A DNA stretch of 64,000 bases from Thunnus maccoyii. Its lineage: Eukaryota; Chordata; Actinopteri; Scombriformes; Scombridae. Made by a program: the position numbers and the translations under genes. Each line of letters begins with the position of its first letter. The stretch's first letter is position 1. The DNA lies in the NCBI RefSeq assembly GCF_910596095.1, contig NC_056538.1:34398922-34462921 (forward strand), given 5' to 3'. This document shows, piece after piece, positions 11,862-23,247 of this stretch. The notes under the pieces are model-generated. The model did no database searches. It saw nothing but the letters and a program-made list of their open reading frames with translations, and had not been told where the DNA came from.

Positions 11862-14521
11862 GGTGTAATGGATCGTAGTTGATCCATGAGGATTTTTTTA
11901 TTTTTTGCTGATCCGAAAAATGATCCAATCTGTTACTCAAATCCGTGATATGATCTGAACCGTGAGTTTTGTGATCCGTTGCACCCCTAATACATACATA
12001 CAAAGAAAGGAAGGGGGGAAATGTTATTATTTTGTTACATTTAACATTTTAGTTATTTAATCACTATTTAATTCTGTTATACTTTATCTTTGCATCACAT
12101 CCTCTAGTCCAAAGCATTGATCAGTAACTCATTATTATAATGAATTTTGATATAAATGGTTGTCGTCGTCATCATCATCATCATCTTGTTGTTGCTGCTG
12201 TTGTGGTGATGTCATTATCAACATCATCATCATTGTTATGAATGCTACAAAGACAGACTCGTGTCTGGCGCCAACTCCTACAGAAGCAAGGAAGAGGAGA
12301 AGGAGAAAAGAGCTAAAAATTAAGAATAAAAAAAGGAATAAAACAAGCAAACAAACAAAAATTAAAAAGAAGGGAAACAAAAATAAATACATAAAATCCT
12401 CCCCTCAGCCAGCTGTCCTGACCTAGCATGCCCCAGATCCACCCCGGTGCCTCTTTGTCCTTGGAGCCCAACCTGAGATGCCCTCTAGGAGCATTGTAGC
12501 TTTGTTATTATTTATTTATTTCGTTTTTCTTTTTTCCTTTGATTAATACTGTCTCTCCTCTATGCTCTCCTTCCCCTCTATATCATTCCTCCCTCACATA
12601 TTCACACAGAAAACCCACCCACCTAAACACATGCATGCTACGATGAGAGAGTCTAAGCCAAATGTTATGCCTTTTTTGTTTGGTTGGTTTTTTGTTTGTT
12701 TGTTTTTTTTTTTGTTTGGTTGTTTTTTTTTGTTTGTTTGGTTGCTCTTTCACCATTCTTGTTGTCATTATTGCTGCTGTTTTGCCTTTTTGTTTCGGCT
12801 TGTTTGAGTCCAGTTTTCCCTACTGTCCTGTGCTCTGTCATATGTTGTTTGTTTTCATATTGGTCACTTGTATTGTGCTATAAACAAAACAAAAAAACAA
12901 CAACAAAAAAACAAAGAAAAAAAGCTAAATCCAACCCTGGAGAAAAACAAAACAACTAGACCCCTGCTGAAGCTAGCTTATCTTTGTTTAACTTAGTTTA
13001 GGTTAGGTTGGATTAGCAGAGTACCAGTAGCTCCCATCTCAGCTTTTGACTCAAGTGGAATTCATATGATTTTGTTTTTGTTAAGTTAATTACATGAATG
13101 CATTAAAATATCAATTAATTAAACCTGTTTTAATTTAATAACACAAATGGTTCATGAACAGACAAACAGAATCAATTTAATAATTATGAATACAATAAAG
13201 TTCATTTTTCCCTAACAAAGGGAGCAGAAACAGGTTTCTCTAGATATTACATGTGTCCCTCACATTCCTGCAGATTGTGTAAAGGTAGACTGCACTGTGA
13301 GGTCCTCTCAATTATTTTGAGAGTACTTCTCCTGATAGAAATACAAAAAATGAAGGAAAAACGAACATCTCTCTTTGCCTGGTCAGTCTGAAGCTTTAAA
13401 ACCTTTTTTCTTGACCTGAACGCTTCAACTCTCTGCTTCTTCTTTGAAGAGCAGCAGATGAGACGAACACATGAACACAAGCTCAACAGATGCTTCATAC
13501 ACAGTTAAAGGAAAACTACGGTTCATTAAAACTTGTGTTTGTCCAACATGTTTGGGCAGTGCTGATTCTCCCTAAACACAGCTGATCGGTAAGAAGCCTG
13601 AGAACCAGCTCCCAACCACATAAAACAAACAAACAAAAAAAACAAAACAAATACTATTCACTTGGAGAAACCACCTGGCAAGGCAATAAAAAATGCCTCT
13701 TCAATATGTATAACAAACAAACAGACAAACAAAATAAAGCCTGCAGGCGTTCGGCTATCGTGAGGCAAGCAGAACCTCTCACATGAACTAAAATCTACCC
13801 TAATGCAGGTAACTTGGTTGAAAGATTTCTCTTTGTTTTATTATCCCCTAAAAGGTTCCCTCAAATCAGAAATGCAAAAGACAGGAAAGAAGACTCAAAG
13901 GGCCTAAACAGACCAGAGCTTCTGTCTGACAATCTCTAACAGCAAGTTGAGGAAAGATCAGAGTGACCTGGGTGTGCAGTTTCTCTCCTATTTTAAACCC
14001 CAGAAAAAGGGCGTTGCCACACTCTGATTGGCCAAGAGGGGAATGCACCGAGCTCTCAATTACTGTTTGGGATCAACCCTGCACAACAGGTGATCTGAAT
14101 AACCTGTCAGTCAACCCAGAGGGATTTCAACATGCAACTATACAAACTCAGAACAGGGAAATGACAGCAAGTCCCACGAATGGGCGACTGCTACATGTTT
14201 GTTTCCTGTCTGATCATCTGACTGCTCGTGTTTCTGACCTATCAGACGTCTTTTCAGTGATGTGACCATGTTCACAGATCTCAGATATTAACTTGCTGAG
14301 TAATATGTTGTCATTACTGATACAAATATGGACAAATTTATGAAAATAAGGCCAAATTAAGTTTTAGTGCAACAGACCGGTTCAGATAGAGTTAATGCGA
14401 CACAGCAGCTCCGAATGACTTCAATACCCAGAAATCCTGTGTGGTGACATCACATAACCACTGTGCTGTGTGTGTATGTGTGTATGTGTGTGTGTGTGCG
14501 TGTGCGTGTGTGTGTGTATGT

Positions 14522-14565
<44 letters not shown>

Positions 14566-17500
14566 GTGTGAGTGTGTGTGTGTGTGTGAGTGTGTGTTTG
14601 TGTGTATTTACTTGTATTACTTGTCATTTATATAACATAACTCTTCACAGTCACATTGTGGGGACTCGCCTCCCTTTTTGGGACAAAACTCAAGTCCTCA
14701 TAACATCAATCAATCAATCAATCAATTTTTATTTATATAGCACCAAATCACAACAGAATTCATCTCAAGGCACTTTTCACATAGAGCAGGTCAAGACCGT
14801 ACTCTTTAATTTACAGAGACCCAACAATTCCCCCATGAGCAGCACTTGGCGACAGCGGTAAGGAAAAACTCTGTAACGGGTAGAAACCTCAAGCAGACCC
14901 CGGCTCTTGGTGGGCGGCCATCTGCTTTGACCGGTTGGGTTGAGAGAGAGAAAGAGAGAGGGAAAGGGGGAGGGGGGACAGGAGAGCAACAATCACAACA
15001 ACAACAACAAGCACAAGCATCAATAGACAGGGAAGGATGCCATCAGGACTGTGAAGGACCGCAAAGGTTCGGCCCGGGACTCAGGTTTTCCTGTGAGATG
15101 AGAAAGCACAAAAAAACTCCGGGGAAGAAACAAAGTTAGTGACATGCATTGATGTTACATGAATGCATACAGATGGAGACGAGGAGGAGGAGAGAGGAGC
15201 TCAGTGCATCATTGGAAGTCCCCCAGCAGTCTAGGCCTATAGCAGCATAACTAAGGGTTGATCCAAGGCGAGCCTGGTCGGCCCTAACTATAAGCTTTAT
15301 CAAAAAGGAAAGTTTTAAGCCTACTCTTAAACATAGAGAGGGTGTCTGCACCCCAGACTGAATCCGGTAGATGGTTCCATAGAAGAGGAGCCTGATAGCT
15401 GAAGGCTCTGCCTCCCATTCTACTTTTAAAGACTGTAGGGACCACCAGTAAGCCTGCATACTGGGAGCGCAGTGTTCTAGTGGGATAATACGGTATTATG
15501 AGCTCTTCAAGATATGATGGTGCCTGACCATTAAGGGCTTTGTAAGTTAGGAGAAGGATTTTAAATTCTATTCTAAATTTTACAGGAAGCCAATGTAGTG
15601 AAGCTAAAATGGGAGAAATGTGGTCTCTTTTTCTAGTTTTAGTCAGAACACGTGCAGCTGCATTCTGGACCAGCTGGAGAGTCTTTAGAGACTTGTTAGA
15701 GCAGCCTGATAATAAGGAATTGCAATAATCCAGCCTAGAAGTAACAAATGTGTGAACTAGTTTTTCTGCATCTTTTAGGGACAGGATGTGCCTGATTTTT
15801 GTGATATTACGTAAGTGAAAAAAGGCAGTCCTTGAAATTTGATTTATGTGGGAGTTAAAGGACATATCCTGATCAAAGATAACTCTGAGATTCCTTACGC
15901 TGGTGCTGGAGGCCAGGGTAATGCCATCCAGTGTAGCTATATCATTAGATAATGTGTTTCTAAGGTGTTTAGGGCCAAGCACAATAACTTCAGTTTTATC
16001 TGAATTTAGTAGTAGAAAATTGCAGGTCATCCAGGTCTTTATGTCATTAAGGCATGTTTGGAGTTTGTTTAACTGATTGGGTTCATCAGGCTTCATTGAT
16101 AAATATAATTGGGTGTCATCTGCGTAACAATGAAAATTTATGGAGTGTTTCCTAATAATATTACCTAAAGGAAGCATATACAAGGTGAATAGAATTGGTC
16201 CAAGTACAGAACCTTGTGGAACTCCATGTCTAACTTTTGCCTTCATGGAGGATTCATCATTAACATGTACAAACTGAAATCAGTCTGATAAATAGGACTT
16301 AAACCAGCTTAATGCAGTTCCTTTAATGCCAATTAAATGTTCCAGTCTCTGCAAAAGGATTTGATGGTCAATTGTGTCGAATGCAGCACTAAGATCTCAC
16401 AGGACAAGTATAGAGACAAATCCTTTGTCCGATGGAGTTAGGAGGTCATTTGTGACTTTCACCAGTGCTGTCTCTGTGCTATGATGCCTCTAAATCCTGA
16501 CTGAAAATCCTCAAATAAACTATTGTTATGTAGAAAGTCACATAACTGATTAGAGACTGCTTTCTCAAGGATCTTAGAGAGAAATGGAAGGTTAGATATA
16601 GGTCTATAATTGGCTAAAACACCTGAATCAAGAGTAGGCTTCTTAAGAAGAGGTTTAATTACAGCTACTTTAAAGGGCTGTGGTACATAGCCTGTTACTA
16701 AAGACAGATTGATCATATCTAGTAAAGAAGTGCTAACTAAGGGTAAGGCTTCCTTAAGCAGCCTAGTTGGGATGGGATCTAAGAGACAGGTTGATGGTTT
16801 AGCTGAACAAATCATTGAAGTTAGTTAGTTGAAGTTAGATGTTTGCTTTAATTTGCGGGTGTGGGAGTTAAACCATGGAGCTAACCTCTTATGTTTTATT
16901 ATCTTCTTTTTTAAGGGGGCTAACATAAATCATTCACGCTTAAGATGAAGACTTCGTTTAAAGGAGTTTGATTATTTTAACACTCTTTAAGCGATGAAAA
17001 GGAGAAACTGGATTTTAAGAGGTTAAGTGTGAGAAACAGTTTGACAGAGTTACAGGAAGCGGCTCAAACACGTGTATTTGATAAGAGAAAAAAGTGTTTC
17101 GCAACCATCAGCCCTGTACTTGAGAAGCAATGCTCTGCTGTTGCCATGGTAACAGAAGTATAATCTCTAATCTCACATCAGATACTCATCAGTTAGTTTG
17201 TCCTCAGACACTTTCCTGTGACAGAAAAAACATCTCAACTTCATTTGGCTCACATTAAAGCATGTTAATAGCCTTTATTATTAAAAGTGTGTGTGTGTGT
17301 GAGTACTTGGGTAAAAAACTCAAGTCCCCAAACCGTGGATCATTAAATCCTAAAGTGAGGACTTGGTTTAAAGTTAAGGTTAGGTTAGGGTCCGGTTAAG
17401 ATGACATTAGGTTCAGGTTATGCCAATGTTTGGTTTAAGTTAATGTTAGGTTAAGTCTACATGAAATGAATGTAAGTTAATGTAATGTCCTCATAAGTGA

Positions 17501-18029
17501 TGGAAACACAGCTGCAAGTACAGTTCAGATATTTTGCTACTTTACTTGAGGTTAACTCGACTACATTTACAGTTTCTGACAGCTGCAGTTACTTCTTACT
17601 TTGTAGATTTTACAGACAAAACATTTTTCCAGAAACTCAGTGAAACAAACTTGTTTTAACTGGATGACTGGATGCATTTTTGTCATCATACAAAAGGTTT
17701 AGAAAATGGTTTTATGAGTTTGAAGTGATGAAAAATGATCTTAACTCATGGAGAATCATCAAAATCCAACTTATTACAACATACATGTAAACACATCAGT
17801 CATTAAACTCTGTGAAAAGAACCGATGTGAAACTATCAGGACTGAACTGATACTTCACTACTTTTTACTAATAAATTTTACATCAGTGAAGTTTGGATTG
17901 TAGGTTTTTGACTTAAAATCATTATTTTTACAGTTTTACAGGAGTTTTCAACCTTTAACATGTTCATCATTAAAGCAGAGTCCTACCTGAACTCCACAGC
18001 AACACCAACACCATCAGCAGGTGATCCAT
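5692..18029 (-). CDS. Secreted von Willebrand factor A-domain protein, first three exons (partial)
   Basis: I assembled this by eye. Exon 1 is 18029-17987 ([14 protein letters not shown], donor GTAGGA). Exon 2 is 7114-7082 ([10 protein letters not shown], acceptor TCTGCAG, donor GTAAAA). Exon 3 is 5841-5692 (acceptor TTTCCTCCAG, donor GTAATA). All junctions are phase 1, usual for extracellular modules. Joined, the start is a signal peptide with plausible cleavage after Leu-Gln-Ala (residue 18). Residues 35-76 match the beginning of a vWA domain of the collagen VI/XII/XIV and matrilin kind, ending [11 protein letters not shown]. The metal-binding DXSXS is degenerate: residues 42-46 read SESGR, so the Asp and second Ser are lost. 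A TATA-like TTTTAAATA lies about 50 bp upstream of the ATG. Later exons are not visible and should lie beyond the left edge. I cannot name the gene; it could be a collagen, a matrilin relative or a fish-specific vWA protein. Confidence 0.7.
5913..6622. mobile_element. MITE with about 22-bp terminal inverted repeats
   Basis: The left end GGTGCTTTTCATTTGGCTAA and the right end (reverse complement GGTGCTTTTTATTTGGCTAA) match at 19 of 20 positions. The interior has no coding potential and is rich in GAGGAG/CTCCTC inverted stretches that could fold. A possible short duplication (GTG) flanks it but is too short to trust. It lies between exons 2 and 3 of the vWA gene. The superfamily is unclear. Confidence 0.7.
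7733..8330 (+). pseudogene. L1-type ORF1 remnant (RNA-binding coiled-coil protein)
   Basis: The open frame from ATG 7733 runs 124 codons to a stop at 8105. It starts with a basic stretch, then a heptad-like coiled coil (about residues 20-70), then [20 protein letters not shown], typical of the RNA-recognition part of L1 ORF1. After the TGA at 8105 the same family resemblance continues in broken frames ([21 protein letters not shown]) to about 8330, so the protein is truncated. Intact ORF1 proteins bind LINE RNA as trimers. Confidence 0.75.
8337..8445. repeat. (CA)n microsatellite
   Basis: About 109 bp of CA repeats with a few interruptions (CATA, CAAA). Open frames of alternating Thr-His or Cys-Val over it are repeat artefacts. 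Confidence 0.97.
8490..11600 (+). pseudogene. L1-type ORF2 remnant (endonuclease and reverse transcriptase)
   Basis: Endonuclease motifs are readable in different frames: [16 protein letters not shown] near 8545 and [14 protein letters not shown] near 8850, then [11 protein letters not shown] (8943). RT begins near 9740 with [20 protein letters not shown], followed by [12 protein letters not shown] and RPISLINMD. The catalytic block reads YVDDIILF near 10415. Many stops and frameshifts separate these blocks, so no functional protein is possible. Confidence 0.8.
11825..11857. repeat. (CA)n microsatellite
   Basis: About 33 bp of pure CA at the apparent 3' end of the L1-group LINE, immediately followed by a hAT-like MITE. 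Confidence 0.9.
11858..11989. mobile_element. Short hAT-like MITE
   Basis: About 132 bp. The left end TAGTGGTGTAATGGATC pairs with the right end, reverse complement TAGGGGTGCAACGGATC (14 of 17 positions). hAT elements commonly start with CAGNG-like ends; here the first base is T. The interior is AT-rich with inner GATCCAAT/GATCCGT repeats. The left flank is microsatellite, so an 8-bp duplication cannot be checked by eye. Confidence 0.65.
11990..14460. other. Non-coding intron sequence with low-complexity tracts
   Basis: No exon or RNA gene is supported. It contains CAT/TTG/CTG triplet tracts (about 12150-12205), a purine-rich stretch (12280-12390), T- and TTTG-rich DNA (12675-12745) and A-rich tails (12885-12925) that could mark a decayed retroelement 3' end. 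The part 13500-14250 has a TATA-like element and AATAAA on the minus strand and might be a decayed LTR, but I found no matching ends. Confidence 0.5.
14467..14611. repeat. (GT)n microsatellite
   Basis: About 145 bp of GT repeats interrupted by GTAT, GCGT and GAGT variants. Confidence 0.97.
14704..16835 (-). mobile_element. 5'-truncated L2/CR1-like LINE, minus strand
   Basis: The 3' tail is at the low-coordinate end: (TCAA)n plus ATTTATATAG at 14704-14740, read as TTGA/TGAT repeats on the minus strand. The RT domain is in two frames. 16815-16459 has [22 protein letters not shown] and [19 protein letters not shown]. 16246-15284 has [18 protein letters not shown], the catalytic [24 protein letters not shown], then the C-terminal [15 protein letters not shown] block ending with [10 protein letters not shown]. 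The endonuclease and most of the N-terminus are missing, as is usual for incomplete reverse transcription. Fragments of the same family recur at 27.2, 32.2 and 35.5 kb. Confidence 0.88.
15284..16815 (-). pseudogene. L2/CR1-like reverse transcriptase remnant
   Basis: The C-terminal 320 codons (16246-15284) are open and include the YADD catalytic motif, the thumb region and the LINE-specific C-terminal segment. Upstream RT motifs lie in a second frame (16815-16459) separated by stops near 16250-16460. The N-terminal endonuclease is absent. In intact elements this enzyme copies element RNA onto nicked chromosomal DNA in the nucleus. This copy cannot do so. Confidence 0.85.
16836..17986. other. 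Non-coding intron 1 sequence of the vWA gene
   Basis: No gene or repeat with clear ends. A run of GTTAGGTT/GGTTAAG-like sequence (about 17360-17460) and a short (GT)8 (17288-17302) are the only patterned parts. Confidence 0.5.
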
Positions 18030-18077
18030 GACCAGGTAGACCGTCTGTCTCTGTCTGACGGACTCGTCTGCTCTCCT

Positions 18078-18087
18078 CAGCTATTTA
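18078..18087 (-). promoter_or_regulatory. TATA-like box of the vWA gene
   Basis: The minus strand reads TTTTAAATA about 50 bp upstream of the ATG at 18029, with a CRE-like CCACGTCAGG just upstream (about 18090-18100). The spacing suits a start of transcription around 18050. Inference from motif and position only. Confidence 0.45.
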
Positions 18088-19084
18088 AAACCTGACGTGG
18101 CGCTTCTATTTTAACTGGCGCAGCTTTTGTAGTCTTTACGGTAGCGGTTTAGTGGATGAGGAAACGCACAGACCAATTGCATGCGAGTTAAACCATACCA
18201 TGTGATACCACGCAGCCAATCAAGTTTGTGCGTTCTATGCAGGAAACATTGCGACTCCACAGCGCAGACAGATGAGAGAGAGTTAGAGGCAAGACGAGTG
18301 AGACGGAGAAAGGGAGAGGAAGTCAAGATGTGAAACAGAAAAGGGGAAATTCAAGCTTTTCCTCCTTTTATTTTATTTTTCTGATGTAAAAAGAAAAAAA
18401 AAGCACTTCATTGAAGATTTTATTTATTTTCTCTTATTTTCCAATGCAGCCCTATTTTATTTAGTAAATGAGATTATTATTATTACATTAAACATATCAG
18501 CAGTCATACATATATGTTCAGTTCTATGTTTCGTGACAATAAATATTGTCAAAGTTTTTGAATTGTACTGAATTCATTTGATTTGACAGTCAGGTATTGA
18601 TTACATGCAGATGTTGATACAACTACTAGGCTACTGAAATATATATCACACTAAATAGTTAGACATTATGATCTTCTGGACCTTTGCTTCAAGAAATTTT
18701 CTCTAACTGGACCTCTTTAAATGTTAGTTGAATACCCCTGATCTAGGAGCTCATTTCAACAGCTAATGTGAGGCCTTACCCCTCTTTGTTGTGTATCAGC
18801 TGACATAAAAACAGCTCAAACAATTCTCTCAAATTAACAACAAAAGCAGTGCCATATTTTGCTTGGGAATGAAAAGTGTCTGAAACTACTGGTAGTTTGC
18901 AGTGAACTGTGCTTCAGATATGTTGATCTGAAAACCAGAGCGGAAACTCTCCTCTCCTCTCCTGTTTTTTTTCAGCTTTCAATCTTTCATCCTGTCTCTT
19001 AGGAAAAGGTAAGAGGAGTTTAATTCAACAGTTTGTGGAAAGAGTGTGTAAAAGTTGGTATTAATCGCATGGTTTGACTGAGCT
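18088..19084. other. Upstream flank of the vWA gene, no gene seen
   Basis: AT-rich DNA between the vWA gene promoter and the Tx1-like LINE. I see no exon. The start of the LINE is uncertain and could include the last ~150 bp. Confidence 0.45.
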
Positions 19085-19146
19085 ATGGCGTCCCTCCCAG
19101 GTGAGGGTTCGCCTCCGCTGTTCGTCTTGGCTGTAAAGACGCCAGA

Positions 19147-19968
19147 TTGCAGCATGTTCAGTCTCTACGGAGACAGGCGTTCATGTATCTGAACGATCCC
19201 GCGCAGGTCCTAGAAGTGTCTTTCAAAGTCAAATATGAGAATGGTTACTATGCTGTTTATGCTAGCTCTGGCAACATGAAATGTTTTGACTGTGGCGATG
19301 TTGGTCATAAACGCTCGTCCTGCCCGCGTAAAGGGCAGGCTGCAGGTAGCAGTACAGGTGAGCAGCAGGCTGCGGGTAGCAGTACAGGTGAGCACCAGGC
19401 TGCGGGTCTCGCTGGCAGCAGCAGCCCGCTGACAGCGCAGAATGATACGGGGGAGATTGCAACCAGCACCCCGCATCCTGATACATTGCTTAAAGAAATA
19501 AGTGAGAACAGTGAGGAGAGAGACAGGAACTCTGGTGACGTTGAGGCAAAGGATGTGGAGGACAATGAAGGTAGTGGACAGACAGAAGGAGGAGAGACTG
19601 ACATTCAGACAGCTGAGGCTGAAAGTGGAGCAGCAGGTGAACCAAACACAGTAAATGCTGAAAAGGAAGAAGAAGAGGAAATGTTGGAGGATGACTCTTT
19701 GTCACAGTTCTCTGATATTGTATCACAGGATGACAGGCAGCCATATTCCTTACAGGAGATTAACTATTTCCTGGATGAAACTTATGGCAGGCAGTCTGTG
19801 GAAGTAACTGATTTCTTTCCAGATGTGGACAGATTTATTAATTCTGTTCTAAAGATAAGGAAACTGGTTGGTTATGAACAGCTGAGCAAACAGAAAAGAT
19901 TTCGACTCAAAAAGATACTGACTAAACTGAGGAAAGAAAAGCAAGGAAAGGCTCCTATAAATGCATAA
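19147..19968 (+). CDS. Tx1-like ORF1: CCHC zinc-knuckle Gag-like protein (5' part lost)
   Basis: The 273-codon open frame begins HVQSLRRQAFMYLNDPAQ and carries CFDCGDVGHKRSSC at residues 46-59, a perfect CX2CX4HX4C knuckle. After it come three imperfect copies of a 10-residue unit (QAAGSSTGEQ-like, about residues 60-82), an acidic middle (Glu/Asp-rich, about 110-190) and a basic C-terminus (RKIRKL...KQGK). An ATG at 19085 (Met-Ala-Ser-Leu-Pro) probably marks the original start, but its frame stops at 19193 and the region between is much shorter than a normal ORF1 N-terminus, so there has been an internal deletion and frameshift. ORF1 proteins of this group bind element RNA. The frame is open but is unlikely to be a host gene. 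Confidence 0.8.
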   Translation: MQHVQSLRRQAFMYLNDPAQVLEVSFKVKYENGYYAVYASSGNMKCFDCGDVGHKRSSCPRKGQAAGSSTGEQQAAGSSTGEHQAAGLAGSSSPLTAQNDTGEIATSTPHPDTLLKEISENSEERDRNSGDVEAKDVEDNEGSGQTEGGETDIQTAEAESGAAGEPNTVNAEKEEEEEMLEDDSLSQFSDIVSQDDRQPYSLQEINYFLDETYGRQSVEVTDFFPDVDRFINSVLKIRKLVGYEQLSKQKRFRLKKILTKLRKEKQGKAPINA

Positions 19969-20058
19969 AAAATAAAAATGGGTGAAGCACTAAGGGTGGT
20001 CTCTTTTTCTTGGAAGGGTCTCATTGTCCTCTTTGTCTTCTCTCTCATCCTACTCTAC

Positions 20059-23000
20059 ATGGAGGTCTTGAGAATAGGAACCTTAAACATCAATGGAGGG
20101 AGGGATAGAAATAAGCGAGCAGTGTTAGCTGAACTGAGCAGAACCAAAAACATTGATGTGTTTCTCTTACAGGAGACACATAGTTCAGCAGACAATGAAG
20201 CAGAGTGGGGAATGACTTGGAGAGGACAGTTTTTTCTAAGCCATGGTACTAACCTTAGTGCAGGTGTAGCGATTTTGTTTTCACAGCACCTTCATCTAAC
20301 AAATGTTTTAGCATGTGAAGCAGAGCAGGGCAGGATTCAAGTAGTGCAAGCAACAATTAGAGACATACCTTTTGTGTTTATAAATGTATATGCTTATAAC
20401 TCTGGTGCTGATCGCATAGATCTATTCCACAAGCTGAATGATAAATTGAAACAATTCAGCAGCAGTTCAGTAATAGTGGTAGGTGGAGACTGGAACTGCA
20501 CTACACATCCTTCAGTTGACAGGAATGCAGGAGAGCCTCATTCACCATCAGCCTCTTTTTTGTCAAGTGTGGTTACAGAAAATGACCTCACAGATGTTTG
20601 GAGGAATCTTCACCCAACAGTTAGGCAATATACATGGCTGAAAGTCACTGAGGGCAGCTAGATTAGATAGGATTTATATTAATCAGACCTATAATAACAG
20701 GTTAACTAAGGCAACAATACCACCTGTTGGCTTTTCAGATCACCATTTAGTGACTGTAAACTTTTCCTTACTGGTACACCCTCAACGTTGTCCCTACTGG
20801 CATTTTAACACACGGCTAATCTATGATAAGACCTTTTGCTTATCTTTTTCTGATTTCTGGAGTCAATGGAGACTCAGGAAAAAAGATTTTGATAACTTAG
20901 TTAAATGGTGGGAGGTAGGGAAAACACAAATTAAAATCTTCTGCCAGCAGTACACAGCACACACAACAGCTATAGACAGGAATTGTTTTGAAGAGCTAGA
21001 GAAGGAAATAATGAGATGGAATAATTAATGGAATAGATAATAATAATGATAATAGTGAAAATGATGATAATGATGATGATAATAATAATAATGATGATGA
21101 TAAGAAGAAGAAGATTTTGCAGAATAGGAGGAAAGCTTTAGTCAGCTTTTTACATGAAAAAGCAAAGATGACAACCAGATGATGCATCTCAGGCTTCAAG
21201 ATGGGACATAACAACTAATCCATCAGAGATGAGGAAGCTGGCCATGGACTTCTACAGCGGCCTGTTTAGCGCGGGCAGCTGTGACTCTGACTGTGTGGCT
21301 GAGATACTGGAGGGACTGCCTCAGCTGGGTGAAGCACAATCAGCTTCAATGGAGTCCACCATCACCTTTGAAGAAATGACTGTAGCGGTGCAGCAGCTCA
21401 GCTGTGGTCGGTCTCCTGGACTTGATGGACTTCCCTCAGAGTTCTACAAGAGATTCTCGACTCTGCTGGGAAAAGACCTGTTTGAAGTCTTGGAAGGCTG
21501 CTTAGACTCTGGGGTCTTACCGACGAATTGCACGAGGGCAGTCCTGACATTACTACCCAAGAAAGGAGATCTTGGATTGTTAAAAAACTGGAGACCTGTT
21601 TCATTGCTTTGTACAGACTATAAAATAATTGCAAAGGTTCTTTCAAATAGACTCAAGGGTTGCATGGACACGACCGTACATACCAGCCAGACTTACTGTG
21701 TTCCTGAACGGACAATAATGGAACTACAGGAACTACAGAACTAAACTACAGGAGGTGGAGGTGGGACTGTTTTCTATCGACCAGGAAAAGGCTTTTGATA
21801 GAGTTGATCATTCTTATTTGTTCAAAACACTTGATGCCTTTGGTTTTGGAAAAAAGTTTATTTCTTGTATTAAATTGCTGTATGCAGGAGTCACTGTTTT
21901 ATTAAAAGTGGGGGGAGGACTCAGCCGACCGGTCCCCGTCCAGAGAGGCATCAGACAGGGATGTCCCTTATCTGGGATGCTGTATGCTTTGGCTATTGAG
22001 CCTCTCCTACATCAGCTCAGGCAGGGTCTCTCAGGGTTGACCTTGGTAGAAAGCACAACAAATACAGTTAGTTTGTCAGCATATGCTGATGATGTAATAG
22101 TGTTCATAAAGAGTCAAAATGACATCCAAATTCTCAAACAAAAACTAGCACTGTATGAACAAGCTTCTTCTGCCAAGGTCAACTGGTTAAAATGTGACGG
22201 CCTTTTACTAGGAGAGTGGAGTAATAAAGAGAAGCCGACTTTACCAGCTGGGCTGCAGTGGAGCAGAGAAGGGATGAAGGTCTTAGGTGTCTTTCTAGGG
22301 AATGACGATTTTCAGGACAGAAACTGGGAGGGTCTAGTGGAAAAAAATCTGTGCCCGATTGGCTCGGTGGACGTGGATCCAGCCCCAGTTGTCCTACACG
22401 GGGAGGGACTTTGGTTGTTAACAACTTGGCCGCCTCTATGCTCTGGCACCGGGTCACTGTGGTAGAACCTCCAGACACACTTATAATGGAAATACAGAAG
22501 AGACTGGTGAATTTCTTCTGGGGAGGATATCACTGGATTAAATCTGCTGTGCTGTCTCTACCTGTGTTAGAGGGGGGCCAGGGACTGATAGATCTCAGGA
22601 GTCGCATTACAACATTTCGTCTCCAAACTGCACAGCGTCTGCTTTATCATAAGCAGCAGCCCTGGACTGAAACAGCATCTGTGCTGCTTCACAGAGTGAA
22701 GAACCTGACCTACAACAAGCATCTGTTCCTTCTGGATCTGGCTGGTGTAGATACATCAAACACTTCTTGCTTTTATCAGTCGGTCCTGCGTGCTTGGAGA
22801 ACAGTTTTAAATGCAAAAAGAGACTACTCTCAGATATATGGTTATGTTGGGGAAGAACCTCTGTTTCATAACCCACTCATACAGAGCAGGACTCTAAGTT
22901 CTGCCAGTATACAAAAAGTCTTTATAACAGCTGGGCTGACGAAGCTGGCAGGACTAAGGTCGGCAGGGTGATGGAAATCTGCCGCCAGGTTGAGTCAAGA

Positions 23001-23247
23001 CACTGGGAATAAGTCATTGCGCCTTCTAGAAAGACTGTTGGAGGAAGTGAAGGGTGGGCTTTCTGGTCTTTTTAGAGAGGCGTTGGGGACGGAGTCTACA
23101 GAGGATCAACTGGTTACATCGTTTGAGTTTCCATCATTGTCCATCTATTATAAAATGGTGTCAGACTTGGAGGAGTTTATCTCCATTTGGGGAGTTGAAG
23201 ATGTTTTGTGTAGAATAGCTAGTGAATCACTTATTCTCAGCTTCTGA
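20059..23247 (+). pseudogene. Tx1-like ORF2: AP-type endonuclease and reverse transcriptase, frameshifted
   Basis: The endonuclease (20059-20661) starts MEVLRIGTLNINGG and has DVFLLQETH and VVGGDWNCT. A stop at 20659 and low-complexity ATGATA sequence (about 21040-21110) break it. RT blocks: CGRSPGLDGLPSEFYKRF and NWRPVSLLCTDYKIIAKVLS (21229-21744); after a frameshift, IDQEKAFDRVDHSY, RGIRQGCPLSGMLYALAIEP and YADDVIVF (21755-22465); after another, the C-terminal region (22351-22971 and 22990-23247). The key catalytic residues are readable, but at least four frame breaks make the copy inactive. Confidence 0.88.

Noticed and set aside
13247..13498. A small secreted Cys-rich protein on the minus strand ([16 protein letters not shown]...)
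   Set aside because: Cysteine spacing fits no family I know, the signal peptide is short and polar after residue 17, and no splice partner or promoter was found.
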